The position numbers and the translations under genes were made by a program. Positions 7,558-16,110 of a DNA stretch of 64,000 nucleotides are shown one piece after another (the first letter of the stretch is position 1; each line of letters opens with the position of its first letter). Source of the DNA: Lutibacter sp. (GTDB taxonomy: Bacteria; Bacteroidota; Bacteroidia; Flavobacteriales; Flavobacteriaceae); contig DAIDMK010000006.1 in NCBI GenBank assembly GCA_027449025.1, positions 27,950 to 91,949 on the forward strand. Direction: 5' to 3'. The notes beneath the pieces were generated by a model. The model was not told where the DNA came from, did not search any database, and saw nothing but the letters and a program-made list of their open reading frames with translations.

Positions 7558-8973
7558 CTAATTCGATTTCAATTCCAAAAGTACAACATTTTCCACATGA
7601 TGGGTTTGCGGAAACATATCAACTGCCTGGGTTTTAATAATGTTGTATTGTTCTTTCATTAACGACAAGTCGCGGGCTTGTGTTGCCGAATTGCAACTTA
7701 CGTAAACAATGCGTTTCGGCAAAATTTCCAACAATTTTTCCACAACATTTTTGTGCATTCCGTCACGTGGCGGATCGGTAATTACAACATCTGGCTGTCC
7801 GTGTTTTTTGATAAAACTGTCGTTAAAAACATCTTTCATATCGCCGGCAAAAAATTCAACATTATTTATATTATTTAATTTTGCATTTTGCTTTGCATCT
7901 TCAATTGCTTCTGAAACCGATTCCACACCAATCACTTTTTTAGCGTTTTTGGCGACAAATTGTGCGATGGTTCCTGTGCCCGTGTAAAAATCGTAAACAA
8001 TCTCATTTCCGGCTAAATTGGCGAAATCACGGGTGATTTTGTACAATTCATAAGCTTGTGCAGAGTTTGTTTGATAAAATGATTTTGCCCCAATTTTAAA
8101 TTTCAGACCTTCCATTTCTTCAAAAATATGATCTCTTCCGCTGAATAAAATAATATTTTGATCGTACAAAGTATCGTTTCCTTTACCATTAATTACATAT
8201 TGAAGCGATGTAATCTGAGGAAATTCCTGAATTAAGGCATTTAATAAAGCCCCCCGTTTTTCTTTTGCCTCTTGTAAAAATTGAATCACCACCATTATTT
8301 CGCCTGTTGATGAAATACGGATCATTATAGTGCGCAAAAGACCTTTTTGTTCTCGTGGATTGTAAAATTCAATTTCATTTTTTATTCCAAAATCTTTAAC
8401 AAAATTTCTGATTTGATTAGAAGGATCTTCCTGCAAATGGCATTTTTCAATATCCAAAATTTTATCCCACATTCCTGCAATATGGAATCCGCAGGCGTTT
8501 CTATTGTCAATTTCTTCAGAAGAATTTATCTCTTCCAAAGTGAGCCAACGACTATTTGAAAAAGAAAACTCCATTTTATTTCTGTAAAAATAGGTATTGG
8601 AGCAGCCTAAAATAGGTATTGGCTCGGGCAAATCCAAATGCCCTATACGTTTTAAGTTATTGATGACTTCCTTTTCCTTGTAAGCCAATTGGTGTTCATA
8701 AGCCATGTCCTGCCATTTACAACCGCCGCAAAACTCAAAATGCTGGCAAACAGGTTGCGTTCTTTTTTCAGAATATTTATGAAATTTTATGGCTGTGCCT
8801 TCAAAATAGGCTTTTCTTTTTTTGCCTGTTTTAATATCAACAATATCACCAGGAACTGTATTGGATAAAAATATGACACATCCGTCTGGTGACTTGGCAA
8901 TTGTTTTGCCTTGTGCGCCCGCATCAATCACTTCAATATTTTCAAAAATAAATTGCTTGTTTTTTCTTGCCAT
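7558..8973 (-). CDS. rlmD: 23S rRNA (uracil-C5)-methyltransferase RlmD
   Basis: The protein has 471 residues from the internal ATG at 8973; the track start at 8997 adds eight residues (MQKWYICK) foreign to the family. Domains are an N-terminal TRAM (about 5-60, GQGKTIAK...NTVPGDIVDI), an iron-sulfur cluster motif (CQHFEFCGGCKWQD), a Rossmann methyltransferase core (VYDFYTGTGTIAQFVA), ITDPPRDGMHKN, and the catalytic Cys in VYVSCNSATQARDL. It methylates a uridine of 23S rRNA using SAM. A -7 box sits only four bases before 8973, which suggests a leaderless message and supports the downstream start. DUF6452 and DUF6048 follow. Confidence 0.92.
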   Translation of the reverse strand: MARKNKQFIFENIEVIDAGAQGKTIAKSPDGCVIFLSNTVPGDIVDIKTGKKRKAYFEGTAIKFHKYSEKRTQPVCQHFEFCGGCKWQDMAYEHQLAYKEKEVINNLKRIGHLDLPEPIPILGCSNTYFYRNKMEFSFSNSRWLTLEEINSSEEIDNRNACGFHIAGMWDKILDIEKCHLQEDPSNQIRNFVKDFGIKNEIEFYNPREQKGLLRTIMIRISSTGEIMVVIQFLQEAKEKRGALLNALIQEFPQITSLQYVINGKGNDTLYDQNIILFSGRDHIFEEMEGLKFKIGAKSFYQTNSAQAYELYKITRDFANLAGNEIVYDFYTGTGTIAQFVAKNAKKVIGVESVSEAIEDAKQNAKLNNINNVEFFAGDMKDVFNDSFIKKHGQPDVVITDPPRDGMHKNVVEKLLEILPKRIVYVSCNSATQARDLSLMKEQYNIIKTQAVDMFPQTHHVENVVLLELKSN

Positions 8974-8977
8974 TTTG

Positions 8978-8985
8978 CAAATGTA
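8978..8985 (-). promoter_or_regulatory. -7 box TACATTTG four bases before the rlmD start
   Basis: This is an exact TAnnTTTG match on the minus strand, followed by CAAA and the ATG of rlmD. Transcription would start at or next to the A of the start codon. The same TACATTTG-N4-ATG arrangement is seen at pyrE. Confidence 0.6.
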
Positions 8986-9005
8986 CCATTTTTGCATAAA
9001 AAAAA

Positions 9006-9024
9006 CATCCCAAATTTTGGGATG
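9006..9024 (-). terminator. Terminator after the cytochrome c gene
   Basis: CATCCCAA and TTGGGATG form a perfect stem, followed on the minus strand by a T-run. It begins about 26 bp past the stop at 9050 and also separates this gene from rlmD. Confidence 0.85.
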
Positions 9025-9049
9025 CTTTCAAATAAAAATTTTTACTTGT

Positions 9050-9469
9050 TTATTTTACACTACTCATATAAACGGACAGTGCAGCAAGCTCTTCAGCGGT
9101 TAAGTCTTTTACAAAACCATCTATATTTGCTTTCATAATAGCAACTTGGCCTGGATCTGTATCAACAATTGCAGGAGATTCACCTTTTAAAAAGGCTACA
9201 ATGTTTCCTCCTTTTTCAGTGTAAATTTTATTGATATCTTTTATGGATGGTCCAATCACTTTAACGTCTGGTTGGTGACATGTTACGCAAGTTTTTGTTG
9301 TAAATAATTCTTTGCCTAAGGCGAGATAATCATCAGACGTTTTAACTTTTTCTGAAGCAGGTGCTTCTTCTACTGCTTCAACATCCTTTTTCACTTCCTC
9401 TTTTTTTGTTTCACCGCAGCTAGTAAAAAAGAAAGCTACCAACCCTAATATTAATACTGATTTTTTCAT
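9050..9469 (-). CDS. Lipid-anchored monohaem c-type cytochrome
   Basis: The 139-residue protein has a lipoprotein signal (VAFFFTSC-GE) and an acidic linker (KKEEVKKDVEAVEEAPASE). A class I cytochrome c domain spans about 50-139, with the haem motif CVTCH (TKTCVTCHQPD) and a probable axial Met in VAIMKANIDGF. The C-terminal helix LTAEELAALSVYMSS is typical. It probably carries electrons in the periplasm to or from respiratory complexes. It appears monocistronic, with a strong terminator downstream. Confidence 0.92.
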   Translation of the reverse strand: MKKSVLILGLVAFFFTSCGETKKEEVKKDVEAVEEAPASEKVKTSDDYLALGKELFTTKTCVTCHQPDVKVIGPSIKDINKIYTEKGGNIVAFLKGESPAIVDTDPGQVAIMKANIDGFVKDLTAEELAALSVYMSSVK

Positions 9470-9707
9470 TTTTTAAATTTTAATTTTAGTTAATGCAAAT
9501 TTATTTAATTAATTTGAAAAGGTATGTAATTTTTTTGATAAAATTTAGCGTTTTTAAAGAATCTTTTTCCGAAGAGATTTTATCCAATAAAATAAACAAT
9601 TAATGCCATTTCTAAGTCTGGAATATTTTGTAATTTGCACAAAATATGAGGATGATTTCTCTCCTAAAAGAGGAATTGAAGATTTCAAATTTTAATTTTT
9701 CACTAAA

Positions 9708-10949
9708 ATGGTTTCAGAAAAAATTTCATCACAACAAGCTATTGATCTAGAAAATAATTACGGGGCGCATAATTACCACCCTTTACCAGTAGTTTTAGCA
9801 AAAGGAGAAGGCGTATATGTTTGGGATGTGGATGGCAAACGTTATTACGATTTTTTATCGGCTTATTCTGCTGTCAATCAAGGACATTGCCACCCTAAAA
9901 TTATTAAAGCTTTAAATGATCAGGCAAGTATTCTAACATTAACTTCCAGAGCATTTTTTAATGATGTGCTTGGCAAATATGAAAAATATGTCACGGAATT
10001 TTTTGGTTTCGACAAAGTTTTACCGATGAATACGGGTGCCGAAGCAGTTGAAACTGCAATTAAAATTTGCAGAAAGTATGCTTATGAGAAAAAAGGGATT
10101 CCAGAAAATCAAGCGCAAATAATTGTTTGTAAGAATAATTTTCATGGACGCACAACCACCATCATTTCTTTTTCTAACGATGAAGATGCGCGTAGAAACT
10201 TTGGGCCTTATACGGAAGGATTTATAAAAATCGACTACAACAATATTGAGGCACTGGAAGAAGCCATAAAATCGAGCAAAAATATTGCGGGATTTTTAGT
10301 GGAACCAATTCAGGGAGAGGCTGGTGTTTTTGTTCCTGCGGAAGGCTATTTGGCAAAGGCAAAAGCACTGTGTGAAAAATATGGTGTTTTATTTATTGCT
10401 GATGAAGTGCAAACAGGTATTGCAAGAACTGGAAAATTATTGGCAGTAAGCCATGAAAATGTAATTCCAGACATTCTAATATTAGGAAAAGCATTAAGTG
10501 GTGGCGTTTATCCAGTATCAGCAGTTCTGGCTAACAATCATATCATGGATGTCATAAAGCCAGGACAACATGGTTCAACTTTTGGAGGAAATCCTTTAGC
10601 CTGTGCTGTTGCTATTGCTGCGCTAAAAGTCATAAAAGATGAAGATTTGGCTGAAAATGCAGACAAATTAGGTGAACTTTTTAGAAGTGAATTGCAAAAA
10701 TTTATTGACACACAATCCCTCATAAAGTTTGTGCGTGGTAAAGGCTTGCTAAATGCCATTGTGATTAATGACAGCCCGGATAGTTCAACCGCTTGGGATA
10801 TTTGTTTAAAACTACGCGACAATGGCTTGTTGGCAAAACCTACCCACGGTAACATTATTCGTTTTGCGCCACCTTTGGTAATGAATGAAGAACAACTGCT
10901 GGATTGTGTTTCCATCATTAAAAAAACAATTATCGAATTTGAATCTTAA
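9708..10949 (+). CDS. rocD: Ornithine--oxo-acid transaminase
   Basis: The 413-residue protein is a class III PLP-dependent aminotransferase of the ornithine delta-aminotransferase branch. It converts ornithine and 2-oxoglutarate to glutamate semialdehyde and glutamate. Visible features are [26 protein letters not shown] at the N-terminus, the cofactor-binding [27 protein letters not shown], the PLP lysine in [17 protein letters not shown] and [15 protein letters not shown]. It differs from the arginine-pathway ArgD at 53250, and the early [10 protein letters not shown] segment is typical of RocD. A terminator and an intergenic repeat follow. Confidence 0.93.
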   Translation: MVSEKISSQQAIDLENNYGAHNYHPLPVVLAKGEGVYVWDVDGKRYYDFLSAYSAVNQGHCHPKIIKALNDQASILTLTSRAFFNDVLGKYEKYVTEFFGFDKVLPMNTGAEAVETAIKICRKYAYEKKGIPENQAQIIVCKNNFHGRTTTIISFSNDEDARRNFGPYTEGFIKIDYNNIEALEEAIKSSKNIAGFLVEPIQGEAGVFVPAEGYLAKAKALCEKYGVLFIADEVQTGIARTGKLLAVSHENVIPDILILGKALSGGVYPVSAVLANNHIMDVIKPGQHGSTFGGNPLACAVAIAALKVIKDEDLAENADKLGELFRSELQKFIDTQSLIKFVRGKGLLNAIVINDSPDSSTAWDICLKLRDNGLLAKPTHGNIIRFAPPLVMNEEQLLDCVSIIKKTIIEFES

Positions 10950-10971
10950 AAATGACTTTTAACTTTTAATC

Positions 10972-11024
10972 ATATCCCCAACCCCTACCTCGATAGGCAG
11001 GTAAACTTTCTGAAGGAAAGGGAG
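10972..11024 (+). repeat. Intergenic repeat with hairpin, copy A
   Basis: The sequence TATCCCCAACC...CGATAG...GAAGGAAAGGGA follows the rocD stop. CCTACC and GGCAGG can pair around TCGATA. A related copy lies at 30145-30190, also just after a plus-strand stop codon. Confidence 0.6.
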
Positions 11025-11083
11025 TTTGTTTAAACTAAAACTCTTTTATTTTATACTTATTCAATCTTAATAATATATCAAAA

Positions 11084-11110
11084 AAAAAGGCCTGCGATGC
11101 AGGCCTTTTT
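11084..11110 (-). terminator. Bidirectional terminator between rocD and the DUF349 gene
   Basis: There is a perfect 12-bp stem AAAAAGGCCTGC / GCAGGCCTTTTT with loop GAT. The A-tract and T-tract make it usable from both strands. It abuts the DUF349 stop codon at 11112. Confidence 0.95.
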
Positions 11111-11111
11111 C

Positions 11112-13241
11112 TTAATAATCTAATTGTCTTAGAAAGTCTAATTTCGCTTTCCAAACATCTAATTTTTCCTTATATACATTGATTTGATTTCTCACATTAA
11201 TCACCAAAGGATTATCTTCAGAAACGTTGGATATAAATCCGATATTGTTTTCTAATTGTTGTATTTCTTTGAAAGTCTCCTCCATTTTTCGTCGCACGAA
11301 AAGCTGTTCGGAATCTAATTTTCGATAATTCCTTTGTTCAACATAGCTGTTCACCAAATTTTCAAACTTAATCATTTCAATACTTTGCTTATCAATAGCA
11401 TTTTCTTCAACAATTTTGTCCAATAATTTATTAAACTTCACTTCAATATGCTTCATTTCTTGCGGCACTCTTCCCATTTCTCGCCATTTTTTTACATATT
11501 CTTTAAGCGCTTCAATGGTCATTTCAGTTTTGTTTTCAATAGCCTCCTTTATTTCTGCCAAAAGTTCTTTCTTTTTGCTAAAAACATCCAACTCCAATTT
11601 TGAACCTTTATCTTGGTGTTGGTGAAATCTATCAAAGTAATGGTTGCAGGCTTCTTTAAATTCTTTCCACAATTTGTCAGAATATTTTTGTGGCACGTGA
11701 CCAATTTTTTTCCATTCCATCTGAATTTTTTTCATGACTTCAGTAGTGGTGTCCCAATCTTCACTGTCTTTAATGGCTTCAGCCTGCTCAATTAATGCTT
11801 TCTTTTTGTTTAAATTCTCGAGATGTTCACGTTTAACAAGCTTAAAGTAATTGTTTTTTTCGACATTAAATTTTCTGGTAGCCTCTTTATATTTGTGCCA
11901 AATTAAATCACTTTTTTCTCTTGGCACTTGCTTAATTTCTGAAAACTTATTGCGCAAAATTTCCAAATCTTTAATACTTTTTTGCCAATCGGCTCGTGTC
12001 AAATTTTTTGAAGTATCAAGTTCCTCTATCTCAGCAATCACATCTAATTTTTTCTCAACATTGCCTTCATATTTTGATTTCATATCTTTGAAAAAATCAT
12101 GGCGTTTGTCGTGTACTTTTCTGGTTGCTTCACTAAATCTATCCCAAACTACATCTCTGTGCTCAGCAGCTATTGGCCCATAATCTTCCTTCCAAAGTTT
12201 ATGCAAAACCTGCAACTCCTTAAAAGCTACATTTACATCATCAGATTCCACCAACTCTTCAGCCCTAGTAACAAGTTTTAGTTTTTCTTCCAAATTATGT
12301 TTAAAATCTAGGTCGCGTAAATCATTGTTTAAATGCAATAAATCATAAAAACGTTCCACATGATGCTGGTAAGTTTTCCACGTATCGTTATATTTAACAC
12401 GGGGAATAAGTCCAACTTTCACCCATCTGTTTTGAATGTCCTTAAACATTTTATACATCGTGGCGCCTTCAGCATTATCAATTAAATGTTTAAGTTCTTC
12501 AATTAAGCCAAGTTTTACCTGCAAATTATCCTTTAATTGTTTTTCTTGGCTGGCATAAAATTCATTTCTTTTTATCTTAAAATCGTAAAGAATACTATTA
12601 TAGGTAGATTTTATCGGGCTGCTGAATTGAAAATCAATCAAGTTGCCACCAAGTTCCAAAAATTTCTCTTTTTCAGTTTTTAATAGCTCACCGTATTTAA
12701 TATGAAAAGCCTGTTTAATGGCATTAACATTATTGGTAATGCTTTGAACTGGGTTATCTTTTACAAGTTTGCCTAATTCTGCCACCAAATTTTCCAAACT
12801 GAGTTCGGCATATTCAATCATTTCAATAGTTGAATGCTCAATATTTTCTGAACTTTCAGCAATTTCGTTGTCTATTTCATCAACGGCATTATTAGATGTG
12901 GTTATTTTTTTAGGTCTTAATTTTCTTTTAGGCTCATCTTGAATATCAGAAACTTTTGCTGTTGCAGCACCTTCAACATCTTCACTTGCTGCCTTCTCGT
13001 CAATTTTCAATGTTGCAGCCGATTCTTCGGTGGTGATTTCATTTTGGATAGGGTCCTGAATTTCAGAAATTTGTGGAGTTAAAGTGCTTTTTGCAACTTC
13101 ACTTTTAGGGTCATCAGCGGCTTCGGTGGCGGAAGGTAATGCTTCTTCTGTTATTTTGTTTTGGATATTTTCCTGAATCTCAGAAACTTGTGGTGTTGAG
13201 GTAATTTCGTCAACTGGCAATTTGTTGTCATCGTCTAACAT
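11112..13241 (-). CDS. DUF349 repeat protein
   Basis: The 709-residue cytoplasmic protein is almost wholly helical and charged. Residues about 1-130 are acidic and low in complexity and contain three imperfect copies of a T-P-Q-[VI]-S-E-I-Q unit. From about 240 to 620 there are five or six DUF349 units of about 75 residues, each with a W-K or W pattern (DIQNRWVKVGLIPRVKYNDTWKTY, KLWKEDYGPIAAEHRDVVWDRF, EWKKIGHVPQKYSDKLWKEF). The family is common in Bacteroidetes and its function is not well defined. It is last in a run with aroE and two DUF368 genes. Confidence 0.88.
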   Translation of the reverse strand: MLDDDNKLPVDEITSTPQVSEIQENIQNKITEEALPSATEAADDPKSEVAKSTLTPQISEIQDPIQNEITTEESAATLKIDEKAASEDVEGAATAKVSDIQDEPKRKLRPKKITTSNNAVDEIDNEIAESSENIEHSTIEMIEYAELSLENLVAELGKLVKDNPVQSITNNVNAIKQAFHIKYGELLKTEKEKFLELGGNLIDFQFSSPIKSTYNSILYDFKIKRNEFYASQEKQLKDNLQVKLGLIEELKHLIDNAEGATMYKMFKDIQNRWVKVGLIPRVKYNDTWKTYQHHVERFYDLLHLNNDLRDLDFKHNLEEKLKLVTRAEELVESDDVNVAFKELQVLHKLWKEDYGPIAAEHRDVVWDRFSEATRKVHDKRHDFFKDMKSKYEGNVEKKLDVIAEIEELDTSKNLTRADWQKSIKDLEILRNKFSEIKQVPREKSDLIWHKYKEATRKFNVEKNNYFKLVKREHLENLNKKKALIEQAEAIKDSEDWDTTTEVMKKIQMEWKKIGHVPQKYSDKLWKEFKEACNHYFDRFHQHQDKGSKLELDVFSKKKELLAEIKEAIENKTEMTIEALKEYVKKWREMGRVPQEMKHIEVKFNKLLDKIVEENAIDKQSIEMIKFENLVNSYVEQRNYRKLDSEQLFVRRKMEETFKEIQQLENNIGFISNVSEDNPLVINVRNQINVYKEKLDVWKAKLDFLRQLDY

Positions 13242-13367
13242 ATTAAAATGTTTAAGGTTCGTTAATTATATTCATTAATAATTTTAAAAACAGCCTTTTA
13301 CCTAAAGACCACCTCATTAAAAGATGTGAATTTTTAAGAAAAGTTGCGTAAATTTAGGGAATTCTTT

Positions 13368-14120
13368 TCACGAATGCCATATTTCCCAAGACTTTTCCGC
13401 TTGTAATTCAAGCATTTCCAATCCGTTTTTAATATTGGCTCCAAGTTTTTTGCCTTTTTGTAAAAATTTGGTTTCTGCCGGATTGTAAATCAAGTCGTAC
13501 AACAAGTGTTTGTCTGATAAATATTGATATGGGATTTGCGGCGCGTTTTCAATAGCCGGATGTGTTCCAACTGGCGAGCAATTAACAATTATTGAATAAT
13601 CATCCATAATTTCTGTATCCAATATCTCATAGGTAAACCTATTTTCACCCACAGTTCTTGACACAAATTTATAGTCGATGTTTAATTTATTAAATACATA
13701 AGCAATGGCCTTGGAAGCGCCTCCAGTTCCCAAGATTAACGCCTTTTTATGATGCGTTTTCAGCAATGGTTCTATCGATTTTTGAAAACCGTACACATCG
13801 GTATTGTAGCCAACAAGCTTATTGTCATCAGTAACTTTAATAGTATTTACAGCACCAATTTTTTTGGCTTCAGCATCAATTTCATCCAAATATTTTATGA
13901 TGGCTTCTTTATAAGGGATGGTAACATTTAATCCCCTAAATTCATCTTCTCGATGATATAACAAAAAAGGAAATTCTTCTATTTCAGGAATGTCAAAATT
14001 GTAATATTTATAAGCATTCAAACCTAATTTTTTAAATTTTTCCTGAAAATAATTTCGGGAGAAAGAATAGGAAATATCCTTTCCTATGATGCCAAATTTT
14101 GTGCGATTATTTATTGTCAT
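13368..14120 (-). CDS. aroE: Shikimate dehydrogenase
   Basis: The 250-residue enzyme reduces 3-dehydroshikimate to shikimate with NADPH in the chorismate pathway. It has the substrate-site GKDISYSFSRNYF and LNVTIPYKEAI (catalytic Lys), the cofactor loop ILGTGGASKAIAYVF, the NTDVYGF motif and the C-terminal NGLEMLELQAEKSWEIW. It is slightly shorter than E. coli AroE, as usual for Bacteroidetes. Its start overlaps the end of the upstream DUF368 gene by 14 bp. Confidence 0.94.
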   Translation of the reverse strand: MTINNRTKFGIIGKDISYSFSRNYFQEKFKKLGLNAYKYYNFDIPEIEEFPFLLYHREDEFRGLNVTIPYKEAIIKYLDEIDAEAKKIGAVNTIKVTDDNKLVGYNTDVYGFQKSIEPLLKTHHKKALILGTGGASKAIAYVFNKLNIDYKFVSRTVGENRFTYEILDTEIMDDYSIIVNCSPVGTHPAIENAPQIPYQYLSDKHLLYDLIYNPAETKFLQKGKKLGANIKNGLEMLELQAEKSWEIWHS

Positions 14121-15129
14121 ATTCTATATTTTCAGATCCATATTTATCTATTAACAGTACCAGTAAGGCGCCCATAAAAATAAAGAAAATGGCAATCCAG
14201 GTTTCCTGTTGCGAAAAATCCGGGAAATATCTTTTATAATTTTCAATGACTTTATCTCCATTAATATCAAATAAATTTTTCCCATCCACAATTTTATAAA
14301 CCACTTTTTTCCAGGGCCATACTATACCTAAAGAACCTGCGATAAAACCTATAATTATTGCGGTAACCGTTTGGTGCCATAACTTTAGCACATAGCCTAA
14401 AATATGGGAAATTACCACCAAACCAAAACCAGAACCTGCCGTAAATACCGAAATAATCTTTAGGTATCTTATACGGCTAGCGCTTTCTAAAAAACTAAAA
14501 TCACCCATAAAAACTTCCGCAATGGTTTTGTACAACATGGTAACGGAATCTACAAGGAGCAACACATAATTCCCCATTAAAATAAGAATAAACGACCCTG
14601 AAAGCCCCGGCAATGTCATTCCTGTTACTCCAATTATTCCACAGAAAAAAACAAACCACAAGTTGTCATTTTCCTTGGCAGGATTCATAAAACTAATGGC
14701 AATTCCAATAGCAATTCCAATAGCCATCGCAATGATATTGCTTCGCCTCCAATCGTTAAAATCTTTTGAAATATAGTAGATTGAGCCAATAATCATCCCA
14801 AAAAAGGAACTCCAAACATACAGCTCATAATGTCTTAACAAATAATCTAAAATCAACGAAACGCTGAAATAACTAAAAACGCTTCCTCCAATAACAAGCA
14901 ATAAAAAAGTGCCGTTTATGTAGTAATAAAAACTTTTAAACCGCCCGTTAATCAGCAATAAAAGAGCTTTGTAATTTACTTTACGAAGCGAGTAAATCAA
15001 CTCTTCATAAAAACCAAATACAAATGAAACCATGCCACCCGAAACACCGGGAACTTTGTTAGCTGCTCCCATGGAAAGTCCTTTAATAAAAAGGAAAAAC
15101 TTATCTGAAAAGCTGCGGTCTCTTGCCAT
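14107..15129 (-). CDS. DUF368 membrane protein (PopT-like polyprenyl-phosphate transporter), second copy
   Basis: The 340-residue protein has about eight membrane helices. It keeps the two repeated signatures of the family: KGLSMGAANKVPGVSGGMVSF near the N-terminus and GVTGMTLPGLSGSFILILMG in the middle. DUF368 proteins have been linked to recycling of undecaprenyl phosphate (PopT), the lipid carrier for cell-wall and surface glycans. That role is applied here by family membership. It is 3 bp downstream of a second DUF368 gene. The first signature reads AANKVPG, whereas the neighbour has the more usual AADVVPG. Confidence 0.87.
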   Translation of the reverse strand: MARDRSFSDKFFLFIKGLSMGAANKVPGVSGGMVSFVFGFYEELIYSLRKVNYKALLLLINGRFKSFYYYINGTFLLLVIGGSVFSYFSVSLILDYLLRHYELYVWSSFFGMIIGSIYYISKDFNDWRRSNIIAMAIGIAIGIAISFMNPAKENDNLWFVFFCGIIGVTGMTLPGLSGSFILILMGNYVLLLVDSVTMLYKTIAEVFMGDFSFLESASRIRYLKIISVFTAGSGFGLVVISHILGYVLKLWHQTVTAIIIGFIAGSLGIVWPWKKVVYKIVDGKNLFDINGDKVIENYKRYFPDFSQQETWIAIFFIFMGALLVLLIDKYGSENIEYDNK

Positions 15130-15132
15130 AAA

Positions 15133-16065
15133 TTATTCTTTATTAGTAATATTGGCCAGTTTTTCCAGCAATAAAATGACTGCAATACCAGTAGTTGCCA
15201 AAATAATGGCCATCATTATTTGCGGATCTCCCTGATAGGAAAAAGGCGAAATGCTTTGTTCATTAAACGGAACCTCTATTCCATGAGAATTTACACGGGT
15301 GGTCAGCGTTTCTTTCCAAGGCCATATTTTGTTTAACGATCCTAAAATAAAACCGGTTAATACCGACAAAGTAAAATTTTTATGATGGTCAAACAGCCAA
15401 CGCAACACTTTTGAAAACGACAATAATCCAATTACAGCGCCAATTGCCACTATCGCAAGTAATTGAAAATTTTTATTGTGAATGGCATCCAAAACAGGTT
15501 TATATGCACCTAATAGCACCAAAATAAATGAACCGGAAATACCGGGTAAAATCATTGCGCAAATGGCCAAAGCACCCGCAAAAAAGTAAAATAACAGCGA
15601 AGAGCTTTCAGAAATAGCAGGATGTAACGTGGTGATGAAATAGGCCGCAAAAGCACCAATTATAAACAAAATTATAATGGGGGCATTCCATTTTTCAATT
15701 TGCTTGCCTACAAATAAAATACTTGCCAAAACAAGTCCAAAAAAGAAAGACCAAACCAAGATTGGTTTGTTTTCGAGCAACCAAGAAATAAGTTTCGCCA
15801 ATGAAACAATGCTGATAAAAATCCCCGATAAGAGCGCCAACAAAAAGTTACCATTTATGGCTTTCCAAGCGGCTTTAAGCCCTTCCTTTTTCAGCAATTT
15901 TAAATTGGCCATGTTGATGCCACTGATTGAGGACAATAACTCTTCGTAAATGCCAGAAATAAAAGCGATAGTTCCGCCAGAAACACCTGGAACCACGTCG
16001 GCTGCTCCCATAGCAATACCTTTGAGTGAAATAATGAAGTAATCTATAAATTTTCGTTGTTGCAT
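15133..16065 (-). CDS. DUF368 membrane protein (PopT-like polyprenyl-phosphate transporter), first copy
   Basis: The 310-residue protein has about eight helices and the canonical signatures KGIAMGAADVVPGVSGGTIAF and CAMILPGISGSFILVLLG. The two signatures look like an internal repeat, as expected for an inverted-repeat transporter fold. It has its own -7 box (TACATTTG) 20 bp before the start, so it may be expressed apart from the TPR gene upstream. Together with the adjacent paralogue it could work as a pair or on two different lipid carriers, which is inference. Confidence 0.88.
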   Translation of the reverse strand: MQQRKFIDYFIISLKGIAMGAADVVPGVSGGTIAFISGIYEELLSSISGINMANLKLLKKEGLKAAWKAINGNFLLALLSGIFISIVSLAKLISWLLENKPILVWSFFFGLVLASILFVGKQIEKWNAPIIILFIIGAFAAYFITTLHPAISESSSLLFYFFAGALAICAMILPGISGSFILVLLGAYKPVLDAIHNKNFQLLAIVAIGAVIGLLSFSKVLRWLFDHHKNFTLSVLTGFILGSLNKIWPWKETLTTRVNSHGIEVPFNEQSISPFSYQGDPQIMMAIILATTGIAVILLLEKLANITNKE

Positions 16066-16085
16066 TTGTTGCTAAAGTTAATAGG

Positions 16086-16093
16086 CAAATGTA
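16086..16093 (-). promoter_or_regulatory. -7 box TACATTTG of the DUF368-aroE-DUF349 run
   Basis: This exact TAnnTTTG match on the minus strand lies 20 bases before the ATG at 16065, in the 45-bp gap after the TPR gene. Confidence 0.55.
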
Positions 16094-16110
16094 ACATTTT
16101 ATAATGAAAT

